Under the pieces are notes generated by a model. It had not been told where the DNA came from and did no database searches. It was given only the letters and a program-made list of their open reading frames with translations. A DNA stretch of 64,000 bases from Heterocephalus glaber (lineage: Eukaryota > Chordata > Mammalia > Rodentia > Bathyergidae): the NCBI RefSeq assembly GCF_000247695.1, contig NW_004624800.1, positions 8,513,855 through 8,577,854 on the forward strand, given 5' to 3'. Shown here in pieces: positions 48,591 to 59,845 of the stretch; position 1 is the stretch's first letter; each line of letters begins with the position of its first letter. The translations under genes were made by a program, and so were the position numbers.

Positions 48591-48699
48591 GGGGACAGGG
48601 CCGGGAATTTAGCTCAGTGGTTCCACCGCCTGCCTCACAAGCGAAGGGTCCAAGTTTGATCCCCAGTACCAAAACAAAACAAAACAACAACAACAAAAC
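48591..48699 (+). mobile_element. ID SINE, CTCACAAG loop variant
   Basis: GGGCCGGGAATTTAGCTCAG, CACCGCCTGCCTCACAAGCG and AAGTTTGATCCCCAGTACC, then a (CAAAA)/(CAA) tail. The 13-bp duplication AGAAT[C/G]CAGGACA lies at 48578-48590 and 48700-48712 with one mismatch. Confidence 0.92.
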
Positions 48700-48712
48700 A
48701 GAATGCAGGACA

Positions 48713-50069
48713 TGAGGGAACTTTTCTACAGGATCCTATATCTTTAGTAAGTCACCCAATCTCCTGAGCAGGGAGATTGCTGGGCACCAGAAGACAAATG
48801 TACCGTGTGCCACAGAAGAGTCACCAAGAGGGAAAAGCCTCCCTTGCTTTCCCTGAAAGCAACACGGTCAAGCAAGGCCATGACCCATCCTGATGGCTGA
48901 CACTGACAGAGGAGCTGAGAGGCTCTATGCATGGTTCCAAAGAAATGCCTGAGGAGACTTAACTGACCTTGATAGACAGCAGGAGATTCATACTGATTGA
49001 CCCAGGTCTCACTCTGGCTTGGTCTTAAACACACAGCAGAAAAGAATAACCAAAAGAGGTATAAAATAATGCCATAGCAATAAAGCTTGATATAAAAAGG
49101 GGCTCCAGTCATTGACCCCTTTCTAGCAGTTTCCAGCTACACCAGTAGCTGACCATGATTATGGATCATTAGGAAAAAAACTATGGTAAAATCTATAAGA
49201 CCTCAGCTGGAGTTTTAAATTTCTTAGGGAAATTTGTTCTTCAAATTGTCTCTTATCTTCTTACAGCTAAAACTAGAGAGACTTAGGACAAAGTATCAGA
49301 CCTATAGATAACCTCTATCAGTGAAAGAATCTAAGAGCCAGCAGGTTACAATCACTATTTCAATTTCTATGTGTGACTTTCTCCCCAACCTGCCCTTCCA
49401 TACTCATTCTAGGGTGCTCATGTTTAGATTATACATGCTCTAATTTCTTAAACGTTTTTTTATTCTTGCCTAGACGTTGCCAAACTCCAAGCAGTCATAC
49501 AAAAGGAACCAATGAGAAATGTGCTAGCCAACAAACGTATTTTGAAAATAAAAGATTAATAGAAATCTTCACTCCTGCGAATGGGCCGTCCAACACGTGA
49601 TGAGACAATTTAAACACAGATGTTACAGATTTTAGGTCAACAAGGAAAAACAAAGAGATGCAGAGGTAAGTTGGACACTACATGGAAATTTACTTTTATG
49701 AATATTTAGTTGCCTAGAACATAATTTGTCATCAGTTAAAAGTAGAGAAAAATTAAAATTATGTGTGTCCCCTGGTCAGTACTTCTGGGAACAGCAGATT
49801 CCCAGAAGTAAGTGACAGGCAAGAGAGAAATATTTATAGATACAGGTAAATGGAGCATAATGTATATTCAGGAGCTATGATATGCATCTCAATTCTGGAA
49901 GTATGTAATTATGATTATTAATTTGTGTGTACACAAATTAACATGATATAAAGTAAATAGAAAACCAAAAACATATAAGCAATAAATATGGTTTTACAAA
50001 TACTTAGTACATTCAATTTAAAGCCACTTCCCTTCAAAATATGCCAAAAGCTATAATATTTAGCACAGC
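48713..50069. other. Non-coding, unassigned
   Basis: The piece 48750-49130 has a TATAAA-like box, an AATAAA and moderate GC, so it might be an old LTR, but no ends or family could be fixed. A 122-codon antisense frame (48744-49112) lies in it and has no recognised domain. A near-perfect 24-bp palindrome lies at 49918-49941. No gene. Confidence 0.4.
49918..49941. repeat. 24-bp near-perfect palindrome
   Basis: Two 11-base arms, TTAATTTGTGT and ACACAAATTAA, are exact reverse complements around a 2-base centre. It may extrude as a small cruciform or bind a dimeric protein. It may also be chance in AT-rich DNA. Confidence 0.8.
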
Positions 50070-50389
50070 ATGCCATGAAAACACAGGCCAATGGAGCCTA
50101 GAAATAAGTCTACATATGTATAGCTGATATTTTACAAATGTTCCAATAACACACAATGAGAAAAGGACGATCTCTTCTATTAATGGTGCTAGTAAAACTC
50201 CATGTCCATATGCAGAAGAAAGAAACTAGATTCCTATTTCTCATCAGTTGTGAAAAATAAGCTCAAAATAAAACTGCCAATGAAAAACACAAAAGAAAAG
50301 GTCTAAGATATTGGGGTGGACAGTGTTTTTTTGTGTTTTTTTTGATATAATCACAAAGACACACATGACAAGCACAAAACATAAAATTT
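50070..50389 (+). mobile_element. Old L1 ORF2, segment 1
   Basis: CCAATGGAGCCTAGAAATAA, AACACACAATGAGAAAAGGA, TTAATGGTGCTAGTAAAACT and ATATGCAGAAGAAAGAAACT are ORF2 landmarks downstream of RT. Frames are broken. Confidence 0.85.
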
Positions 50390-50399
50390 AATTACATCA

Positions 50400-50512
50400 T
50401 CAGGGCCAGGGATTTCACCCAGTGGCACCATGCCTGCATCACAAACTCAAAGTCCTGTGTTCAATCCCTGGTACCAAAAAAACCCCCAAAAAAAACAAAA
50501 AAAAAGAAGATG
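50400..50512 (+). mobile_element. ID SINE inside old L1
   Basis: GGGCCAGGGATTTCACCCAG, GCCTGCATCACAAACTCAAA and GTGTTCAATCCCTGGTACC form a diverged ID with an A/C-rich tail. The 10-bp duplication AATTACATCA (50390-50399 and 50513-50522) shows clean insertion into L1. Confidence 0.9.
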
Positions 50513-50522
50513 AATTACATCA

Positions 50523-51349
50523 AACCAAAACACTTTTCCACAGCAAGAAGAAAAATCAAAGACAGAAGAAATAACTTACAAAATGGTAAAAAATGTTTAC
50601 AAAGTATAAATCTGATAAGGCACTAGTATCCAATGGCTGAATGAATAATAGAAATATTTAAAAAATGCTCAAAAATCACTCATCTTCAGTGAAATGCAAA
50701 TTGAATCCACAGTGAGATATCACCTCACACCAGTTAGAATGGCTCCTATCTAAAGGACAAAAGATAACAAGTGCTGGTGAGTTTTTGGAAAAAAGGGAAT
50801 GCTTGCACACTGGTGTTGGGAATATAAATAACACAGCCATTTTGAAAAACATTATGGAGGTTCCTCCAAATATTAAAAATAGAACTACCATAATATTCAG
50901 CAATCCTACTATTGGATATGTACATCCAAGGGAAATGAAATCAGTATGTCCAAGAGCTATCTACACACCCACGCCTTTTACAACACTATTCACAATAACT
51001 AAGAAATGGAAACAACTTAAGCATGTAACAACTGAAAAATGGATAAAGAAAATATGGTATGGATACACAATGAAACACTATTCAGTCATAAAAGGAAAGC
51101 AATTCTGTCACTTGCAACATGGATGGAACTGGAGATCATTATTATGTGAAGTAAAATACAGCAGACACAGAAAGAAAAGCACCATATGATATCATCCACA
51201 GATGAAACATATAAAAGTTGATCTCACTGAAGTTAGCAATAGAATGGTAGTTACCAAAGGCTAGGTGAGTAGGAAGGAGGGAGGAATGAGGAAAGTTGAT
51301 GAATGTTGTGCCATTGGACAATAGGGTGACTATAAAAAAACAATAATGT
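50523..51349 (+). mobile_element. Old L1 ORF2, segment 2 and start of 3' UTR
   Basis: L1 resumes: CACTTTTCCACAGCAAGAAG, GAAATGCAAATTGAATCCAC, ATCACCTCACACCAGTTAGA, then GGATAAAGAAAATATGGTAT and GGAACTGGAGATCATTATTA. The 134-codon frame at 50785-51189 shifts between L1 frames and is not functional. Confidence 0.88.
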
Positions 51350-51520
51350 TGCTAGGCCTGGTGGCACATGCCTGTAATCCCAGCAGTTCGGAGGCTGAGG
51401 CAGGAGGATTGCCATGAGTTCAAGGCTGGTCTGGGCTACATAGTGAGTTTGAGGCCAGCCTGAACTACATACCGAGACCCTGTCTCAAAAAAACCCCCAC
51501 AAAAAACAAAAATAAAACTC
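51350..51520 (+). mobile_element. Full-length B1 SINE with internal duplication
   Basis: GCTAGGCCTGGTGGCACATG, CCTGTAATCCCAGCAGTTCG, GAGGCTGAGGCAGGAGGATT, then two tandem versions of the same block (AAGGCTGGTCTGGGCTACAT AGTGAG and GAGGCCAGCCTGAACTACAT) and a CCCTGTCTCAAAAA tail. The inner repeat of about 29 bp is the rodent B1 hallmark. An exact 15-bp duplication, AAAAAACAATAATGT, lies at 51335-51349 and 51521-51535. Confidence 0.95.
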
Positions 51521-51535
51521 AAAAAACAATAATGT

Positions 51536-51740
51536 GTAGACATTTCAAAAGGATTTTGAAACTTTTGCCCTTAAAGAAATGATAAATGTTTGAAGAGATT
51601 AATATGTTTAACCCAATTAAACATTGAACAATATATACATATATCAAAATATTTCCTCTTACCACAATACTGTGTATAATTTTTATGTTCTTATGCATTA
51701 GTTAAAATATCTATTAAAATTTAGAAAGTAGAATGAAGAG
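51536..51740 (+). mobile_element. Old L1 3' UTR, after the B1
   Basis: GACATTTCAAAAGGATTTTG, AAAGAAATGATAAATGTTTG and TATATACATATATCAAAATA follow the 3' UTR of old mammalian L1s. The end is not sharp. Confidence 0.65.
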
Positions 51741-52909
51741 TATTCCTTGAAATTTAATGTGAGTGTTACAGATGAAATAAAACATGGTCTTTACAACAAA
51801 TTAATTTCATTATAGTTTGATTAACTACAGGGTAGTCCGAAATATGAATTCAAACCCAAGTATCAACTTAAAAGCCCAATAAACTGTTATAGCTTGACAG
51901 TTAATATAGCATTTTCAACAAAAATTATTATATTGAGTTGCATTTTTTAAATTATAGATTTTTTTCTGTACTTTTCCATTGGATGTGTGATACACACCAA
52001 TATAGGACTTATTTAGTATGTGTATTTGAGAAAAAATAAAAATTTGTTTAACTTGAGAGCAGTAAATGCAAAAGAATTATATTTTGAAAAAGTATTGTGC
52101 TTTCATCTATTTTTAACGCTCTGGGAACACCTGTCAGCAAGAACACCTGCACCCTAAGAGTCTATTTTAAGAAAATTTAAATCATCCTTATGCTGACAAA
52201 TACAGCCATATTCCAAATATGTGTATCTCATCGAAGGTAATACATATTCAATGACTCATTAAAATCAAACATTTTAAAACATCATGATTCAGGATCCAAT
52301 ACGTATTTTAAAAATAACACTTCTTAATGAAAGGATTGTATACTGTATCATATGCAAATATTTATCTCATTTAATAATGATGATCACTATAAAAATGCCT
52401 CTTAATTGAAGAAAGAAATCATTACACCATGTGTTTCAGCACAGTTATTTGTTCTTCTCTATGAAATTCAGTGCAGTTTGAGATACTTGGAAACTACCAT
52501 ATATTAAATATATAGTAGTTATTATGCTCTTAAATACTGTAAACCAAATTTTACTGCTTTTAGTACATATAAAAAATTTTTGAAGATTTATTTTCCCAAA
52601 ATAATAACACCTATTGGTTTGTTTTCCATTACTCATCATGTGCCCATGCCTAAGGAGGTCAAATGACAGCTCTACAGGAAAACCATTTGTCTACCATATT
52701 AGATTTCTGTGAAAAAGGCCTTGATACCTAGTGTTTGTGAAAGATAAAATTAGTTTTGAGGTTCCTTAAAAGTCAAGAGTTAGGCTTGGGCAACTCTGAT
52801 CAAAGAATTTTTACTCCAGATCTCTGGTACAAAAAGTCCAGGAGAGGATGAAAGAGAAAATCCTTTCAAATAGGAAGAGAAAGTGGAAAGAATTCTAGAC
52901 CATGGTATA
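51741..52909. other. Non-coding, nothing recognised
   Basis: AT-rich DNA, no gene. Confidence 0.5.
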
Positions 52910-52927
52910 GAATGCAAAGAAATGAGG

Positions 52928-53024
52928 GGGCCAGGGATGTAGCTCAGTGGTTCTGCCGCCTGCCTCGCAAGTGCAAGGTCCAGAGTTCAATCCCTGGTAC
53001 CAAAAGGAAAAAAAAAAAAAAAAG
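52928..53024 (+). mobile_element. ID SINE, CTCGCAAG loop variant
   Basis: GGGCCAGGGATGTAGCTCAG, TGCCGCCTGCCTCGCAAGTG and GAGTTCAATCCCTGGTACC, then a pure A tail. The target-site duplication is 18 bp with one mismatch (52910-52927 and 53025-53042). Confidence 0.95.
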
Positions 53025-53042
53025 GAATGGAAAGAAATGAGG

Positions 53043-55862
53043 ATTTGGATTAAATCTTCATCCCTAAGAGGCAAATGGCCCAATTCCCTGAGTTTCTGGA
53101 AGAAAGTTATGGAAAGAGAAATCAAAATTATAAAACCTTTGAAATGCTCACATCCTTCACAGATTGAGGAAGAATCTACTTGTAGACCAAGGCTGATTTC
53201 CCTCTTCCCTCCATAGAACTTCAGTGGTGTCAGGAGCCACTTTTGACTATCATAAGTGTGTTTGTGGTGTGTAGGGGATGTGCTACAGATATCTAGCACT
53301 TAATAAACATAAGCTAGGAATCCTGCTAACCACAATGCAGAGGACAATACTGCAGTAAAAATGATCATATGTTCCAAAATGCCAGTACAGTTGAAGTTAA
53401 GAAATACTAAACTAGGCTCATGCTCTATTTCATTGCCATGTACAATATGAGGTCATACAGTACATGGGCAAATACTTTCTTCTAAATAGATTAACTTGAG
53501 ATGTTTTTCTTTGTACTTTTCTGTCTGCTTATGTGAGTTCAAATTGGAGGGTATGTCACAATTTGTGATGAGTGTGATAAATTCTGTGGTTAGCAGTAAG
53601 AGCTGAGGTACATTCTGCTCAACACAGCTAGAGTTTTGGAATTCTGTAAGTTTGGGAAGTACCTGGTATTGTCTATCCAGAAAAAGGTACAGTATTATTA
53701 AGACTTGCTACACTTGATGGATAGATTACAGAGTACTGGCTGGATATGGCTGCTATTCCACACTAGATCTTCAGAGGCGATGGTCTCTGTGAAAAACAGA
53801 GGCTTGAGGAGAAGACACAAGTATACTTTCCTGGAAAGAGAAGTGTGCGTCCTTTGAGCATCAGTCAGTGAAAAGAACAGGTGAATAGAGAAATGGTTCG
53901 TGAAGACTTTACTTACAAGTGAAGTCATGAGGAAATGGGCACACTTGCAAGAACTTGGGGTGTTTTAAGTAAGTTATAGGGGAAACAAGGAAAGGCTTTG
54001 TGGACTGAAGTGGAATGATCTAGTATTCTCATTCAAATGATTCCTAGGATTCAGGAGGACCGAGAGGGGCTGGATCTAAACAAAGGTGGTCATGGAAGAT
54101 TGCCTCTTGAGGAATACAGTAATTTTGCATGATTGAAAAAAACAGAGCTGCCATTTACTAAGATGGGGGAGAGTGGGAAGGAGTAGGTTTCAATTGCATT
54201 TTATTTTGAGAGGGTTCTGGAATTTGGTTTGTAAGATCCTAAATCTGAGAAGCTAATTACAGTGAAATGGAAATACTGATAACACAACTACATGCATTTC
54301 GAGTTCAGGAGTGAGGTGTGAGCTATGATAATAAATCTGAGATTTTTCAGCCTTATTGCTATTCAATGGATGATATCCAGTGCATTTATTCTCTAATTAC
54401 TTGTAATGAAAAAAATCTGGATTTCATTCAGTTTCTCAAGGTGCAGTATTTATTGCATTTGTATGGCCCTTATGCAATCTACATAAGTGAATTTGACATT
54501 ACCTGAATAGGACTATATCCTGTTTAATGATCCAAGACCACTGGTTACCATCTTGAGTGCTGCTGCAACATGACATTGCAACCTATGCTTCCAAACTCTT
54601 AACTCCAATATCAATAGCTACCTCACTGAGAACTGGTAAAGTCAGGGAGCTGTGCAGAAGCTACCTACACACCACATTTTGAGTAGCACTGAGCTAGGGA
54701 TTCTGTGTAGTTAGAAAGGCAACAATGACACCATGAGATTTGCTGAATGTCGTATTCCATGACTTTTCAACAGGTTTGAAAAGCCATGTCATCAAAGAGA
54801 TGCAAACATTCATCCTCAGTGCCCTGAGGTTGCAATGGGAGCCCTGGGCTCCGAGCTACCTGGCTGCTGGAAGGAAGAAAGTGAGAAGCAGCCCATGAAC
54901 TGGAGCATTCCTGAGACAAGATTCAAGTTAACTGAAATCATCCTGTTGTAAACCAGAAGGGACCAACTTCACATTAACTGGCTAGTTCAAAATTTCCTTG
55001 CCATTCGTGGAAATGGAGCTTGCAAGGAAAGTTAACTTAGATGAAGAAAAAGTAAAGAAAGTCAAAGGTTTTTGTTCCACATATCAATGTAGTGCCCAAA
55101 ATTTCCATTTTATATGCTCTCTGCATACTCCTTAGACAGTTTAAACATGTAAGATTAAAATACGGCAGAGACTCGCCTACCTATTTTCTTATTATAGCAG
55201 AATTCAGTACCAATTGATTTTTGTCCCATGTGGCATATAAGTTCTAGTTATTTAAATACCAAAAGAAATGTATTTTACTGTAATATAGCTTCTTTGAAAC
55301 ATAGAAGAAGAAACAAAGTATATCTCAAAGCTCTACCTTCTTGGCATTCAGAAAATAAAGTGGAATTTCTCAGTACCCACCAGCAGCCACATGCCCTAGA
55401 GCTAGCATCTTTACTAACCTCTTTTCACATCTAAAATTTCTGCTGGTCACTAGCCATTCAATGAATATGAATATATCTATATTTCTGGGGCTTTCAATTT
55501 ATTTATCCACTGACACTTTCATAGACAAAGCGAGAATTTAGCTCATGAAAACTACACTTTTAATTCTTTTCTATGCCCAATGCCTCATAATTAATTTCTT
55601 CCTATAAGAACCCTAAATAGCCTATACAGTCTTCCATTTTACCCAACTTGACAAAACAATCTGTTAACTTTTCTCTCCCCATAGCTCCATCATTTTTTGT
55701 TCTTTCCACAAACTGCTGTGTGGAAGGCATGCTGTACACTCCATTTGCACTCATAGCCTGAGCCCTTATTCACCAGAAAACTTTTTTTAATTAGGAGAGT
55801 CCATTTATGTATGAATTTATATTTCATCTTTTTGCTTTATTTATTATTTGCCTACCTCCACT
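53043..55862. other. Non-coding, nothing recognised
   Basis: Mixed sequence with frames up to 76 codons and no recognisable domain. The segment 54780-54960 is GC-richer, but its function is unknown. Confidence 0.45.
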
Positions 55863-55974
55863 AGTGAATATCAATTCCACAAGGCAGGGATTTTGTTTGT
55901 TTGTTCATTTTTTAGGGGGTTGTATCACCCAAGACTAGAACTTTATATGGAATTAGTATGATTCAATAAATATG
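55863..55974 (+). mobile_element. L2 3'-end relic
   Basis: AATTCCACAAGGCAGGGATT, TTGTTTGTTTGTTCATTTTT and ATTCAATAAATATGTTTA match the L2 end (consensus like TCCATGAGGGCAGGGATTTT then TCAATAAATATTTG). It is abutted by the U6 fragment. Confidence 0.6.
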
Positions 55975-56003
55975 TTTAGTATATGTGCTGCCGAAGCAAG
56001 CAC
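55975..56003 (-). pseudogene. U6 snRNA 5' fragment (29 nt)
   Basis: Read on the minus strand the 29 bases equal U6 snRNA positions 1-29 with one C-to-T change at position 6 (a CpG site): GTGCTTGCTTCGGCAGCACA then TATACTAAA. U6 is a spliceosomal RNA. A 29-nt piece cannot function. Nothing of the remaining about 75 nt follows, since the sequence turns at once into L2-like DNA. It is a truncated retro-copy or template-switch product. Confidence 0.85.
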
Positions 56004-57916
56004 AGGAGTCAGTAAATATTTTTAAATGGATCCATTTTTTTGCTTGTTTGATTTTTTAATACATAGTAGATTAATATAACTCAATCTTCATTTTTACTAT
56101 GTAAACAAGACATCTTGAAATAGTCAAATATCCATGCAAAAAATGTGTATGTACAATTTAAACAGATGAATTTAATTTAGCAGATGTTGGCTAACATGAT
56201 ATACACTGTAATATAAGTGTTGAGAAAGAGGGTAATATTCAGGAAACAACAGAATAAAAGATACATTTTTGGGGGAAAGTAATTCAAGGCCATTAATTCA
56301 ACCAAATATAAAATTGACTTGAATATGAAAGCATTATGGAGAATGAAATAAAATATGAAAAATAGAACATATATGCAAGAAAAAAATTGAAAGAGTCAAA
56401 GATCAACAAATAAATTCCCTTAGCATTCACTTTATAAAAAACAAAATGAATAATAGAATTAAATGTTTTCAAATTAAATAATAACAGAATTATATGTTTT
56501 AAAAATAATTGTTTCAGAAATTAACATTTTTATTCTTCTGACACAACTGTCTTTGCCTGTTTTTTAGTTTTCAGTACTCATCCAAGGAAATTGTAACATC
56601 TACTTTGAATTCTAATACACTTATGGAATATTTACCTCTAGGTTTTTCCTATTACCAATTCAATAAAGGATTTAGAGCAGAGATTACCATTTTAGAGAAT
56701 GCTTTCATTTATTTCATCTCCTTTGGTTCTGGTTCTATTTTGGTGTTTAAAGCCACATCACATTTTCTGGAATATACACTGTTCCTTTATCACTAATATT
56801 GCTATTCATTTCTACCCCTGTGTGCTTGTCCATGTATTAAAAAATATTTAGGAAATTATACATAAAGCCGTTTTAATTGATTTTACTATATCTTTTGAGG
56901 CCAGATTATGAGTATATTTTTAGCAAATATCTGAAAAATTTAAAAATTATTTTCTATGGATATATAAAACTTCTTTGTGCATATAGCTTTTACTCAGCCA
57001 TAGCTGCATAAACTGGGTGAATTAAACACAAAAAGAATTATTTTATATTATTGCTGTGTTTACATTTTGATAAGTAGCTACTCTTTGTGGTCAATACATT
57101 TTCCTATCTTTTATCCTAATACTCTTACAAACGGTTTCTTATTCAACCAGTGTTGACATCTCAGGTCTGGGCATAAAGAAGCTTTATTACTATTATTATT
57201 ATTACTATTATTTTAATCAGAATAGCATTTATTGATTTCTATATTTTCTGAAGCACAGTTTTAGAGTATAAAATAAAGCACTTTATTATTATGATAGAAG
57301 ACTCATTTTTTTCATTGAATAATAGGCTAATATTTACTACCTTCTGCTAGCAACAGGAATTATGCTAAGTACTAGAAGAATAAGGCAGTCTGGATCCCCA
57401 AGAGTCTTTTGTGCAGGTTGAAGAGATGATGAAATGAGCACAGAAGTGCAAAGACATTCAGTAAGCGCGATGTGCCAGTTCAATGCTAAGAAGAAATCAC
57501 TATGCAGATTCTTAATACAGCTCAGAGAGCTGACAGAGGTGCTTCCTCAGGGCAATCTGGAGGGAATCAGGAGTTACCCAAATCAGTGGGGAGGGATGGA
57601 GGTGGGTGTAGAGAAGAAGGGGGTGGATAAGTGAGAAGAGATAAACTGGCAGGAGACAAAATTAGAAAGGCAACCCAGAGCTCCATTGGATATGATCCTA
57701 TCAGTCATTCAAAGAAATTTAGATTTTATCACAAAGTATGGAAGGGTGTAAAGTGGTTAGGAGGTAGGATGCAAGTGGAAAGTAGAGGGATGGTCACTTA
57801 AATACATTTCCATTTTGAAAATCTCTCTAATGGTGAATTGACTTGCAGATGGTCAGGAGTGGAAGCAGGAAGATTATTTAGGAAATTATTCAAACAATTT
57901 GAGACAGACCATAACA
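56004..57916. other. Non-coding, mostly AT-rich
   Basis: A (ATT)n-like stretch lies near 57191-57215. The segment 57650-57860 has the look of a decayed ancient repeat (AAATTTAGATTTTATCACAA, GTAAAGTGGTTAGGAGGTAG), but I cannot name it. No gene. Confidence 0.4.
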
Positions 57917-58106
57917 GGCGGTAACATTTAACAGAAAGATAAAGCGCATTAGATCTGTTTTACAGTCATGATAACAAGGGAAAAAGTAAGCTCGTGATAG
58001 TACAGCATCACATACCCTAGATCCAGCCACCTCCGGAAATCTCCACCTATGACTGAATGAGGCTTTGGTGATGGGTGGGGGGCATCCAGACACAAGCCAT
58101 AACAGG
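57917..58106 (-). mobile_element. Partial MaLR-like LTR
   Basis: The right end on the plus strand, GGCATCCAGACACAAGCCAT AACA, is the reverse complement of an LTR start TGTTATGG. Inside, CCACCTCCGGAAATCTCCAC and CATACCCTAGATCCAGCCAC mirror GGAGGTGGCTGGATCTAGAG of the LTR at 17059. Only the 5' part of the LTR is kept. Confidence 0.6.
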
Positions 58107-58589
58107 TAGGGTAAGAGAAAGCAGAGACTAGATGTATGGATCCATGATGAGAGGAATATTCTCTGGAAGATGGTGGTCTACACATAAGGTCAAAAGAAGC
58201 TGGACAAAATTTAGAAGATATTGTAAAAGTAAAATTTTAACAACCTGATAGTGAAAGCAAACTTTTAGTCATGAATAAAGGTCAAATAATTTCTATATTT
58301 CAATGTTTTCATTGGATTTAAAATGAAGAGAAGAGATTTTGATAAAAACACTTTCTGCGGAGATCTACTGAAGAGAACAAGAAGAGAGAGATAGGAAAGA
58401 TACAAATAAAAGATTGGCAGATAAAACCAATGAATAAAATAGTGAAATAAGGAGTGTATTTAAAAGTTTAGAAGGCATCCAGAAATTTAATTCTTGTCCA
58501 TTGTTTTTCATTTCAATTCTCCAACTTTGCAATACTAATAAAATTGATTTTTTGTGAATATCAGTAAATTTGGAAATATCAGTTTTAGG

Positions 58590-58990
58590 AAAATAGATTG
58601 TTTAAATTATTGCTGCATAATAAACTCAAAATTTAGAGGCTTGAAGTTAGAACCATTTTATTTTTCCTCATGACTCTCTGAGTCCAACATTTGGAGATTA
58701 CTGAAAGGTGTTGGAACATTCTAACTAGTGTCTTCACTATTTCGTACTTTGGCATGTGTCTCTTTATATTCTTCATGTGACTGTGCAGTAGGGTAATAAG
58801 AATTTCTATCGGGTGCCTCAGAATGGTAAAACCCTGAGAGTTGAGAATGCCACTTGAGGTTTGGAAGGGGCACTGCCCCTTTCCCAATATCCCATCCAGC
58901 ACTGGTTAAAACAAGCCATAAACTCAGAGCAGGAAGAGACTCCATGAAGTCAGGAGGATCTGGGAAGGTTGATCCCTGGGGTCTTGCTCT
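58590..58990. mobile_element. Possible old LTR remnant
   Basis: ATTGCTGCATAATAAACTCA, AATTTAGAGGCTTGAAGTTA and later CACTGGTTAAAACAAGCCAT fit the order of an old mammalian LTR consensus (GCTGCATAACAAACCACCCC, CTTAGTGGCTTAAAAC). Low certainty on family. Frames of 89, 74 and 68 codons here are chance. Confidence 0.35.
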
Positions 58991-59380
58991 GAAGACTACT
59001 GCACAGATTAACGTGTGTTGGTGTCTGCTATTTATTCTTAAATGTAACTTGCAATTATAATGCGGAAGTTTATACTCTCAGATAATTTACACAAACACCC
59101 CACCATATGTTTCATTTCTCGAGGCAATAAGGGAAATTCATTTTTAAATACCAGGTTGCAGAATTGATTTAAAATGAAATAGTTGAAACTGTCAATTAAC
59201 CACAAAGAGAAAATAGCGTTCTCAGAAAATTCCATATTACAAGAATCTTAATTAATGCACATATGCCTTAGATGCTATTTCTGAGTGATTCCTGTGTTCT
59301 TTATTTTTGTACTTCTTAAGAAACCAATTTAAACTAATATTTTTTAAATTTACAAATTTTGTCTTCCTGATTTTTTTTTT

Positions 59381-59546
59381 TTTCAGTACTGGACCTTCAC
59401 ACTGAGCTACAATCCCAGACTTTTTTTGGATATTTTTAATTTAGAGACAGGGTCTCCCTAAAATTCAGGCTCAGCTCAAACTTGTGATCCTCCTGTCTAA
59501 GGCTCCCAGAGTGCTGGAGTTACAGATGTGTGCCACCACACCTGGC
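59381..59546 (-). mobile_element. Dimeric SINE: B1 followed by shortened ID (B1-dID-like)
   Basis: On the minus strand, B1 comes first (GCCAGGTGTGGTGGCACACA, TCTGTAACTCCAGCACTCTG, then AGACCCTGTCTC-like) and, after a short A-rich linker, an ID unit that has lost its middle: GTCTGGGATTGTAGCTCAGT then GTGAAGGTCCAGTACTG and an A tail. A B1 fused to a shortened ID is a known dimeric rodent family (B1-dID). Confidence 0.75.
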
Positions 59547-59738
59547 ATATTTCTGGACAATTCTAGCCTCATGGGGAGTATTTTTTCATCTAAAAAATTC
59601 CTGAACCTTCAGAAAATATCATGTATTTATATTAAATGCAAAATAATATTATTCCTAAAACATCAATAAGTCATATACTGTTTTGTAGTTAGTTTTGCAT
59701 CTCCAATGTTAAATGATCTTTTAAAAAGAGTACTACAG

Positions 59739-59829
59739 GGCTGGGGATTTAGCTCAGTGGCAATGTGCCTGCCTTGCAAGCACCAGGACCTGAGTTCAAT
59801 CCCCGGTACCAAAAACCCCCACAAAAAAC
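59739..59829 (+). mobile_element. ID SINE, CTTGCAAG loop variant
   Basis: GGCTGGGGATTTAGCTCAGT, GCCTGCCTTGCAAGCACCAG and GAGTTCAATCCCCGGTACC, then an AACCCCCAC tail. The 16-bp duplication AAAAAGAGTA[C/G]TACAG lies at 59723-59738 and 59830-59845 with one mismatch. Confidence 0.94.
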
Positions 59830-59845
59830 AAAAAGAGTAGTACAG

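Noticed and set aside
48744..49112. 122-codon frame, minus strand, with a hydrophobic N-terminus
   Set aside because: No domain recognised. The region may be an old LTR, and the frame is not supported by anything else.
57908..58106. CCATAACAGG at both ends of the LTR-like piece, suggesting a target-site duplication
   Set aside because: The right copy overlaps the LTR's own terminal bases (CCATAACA), so the match is not independent evidence.
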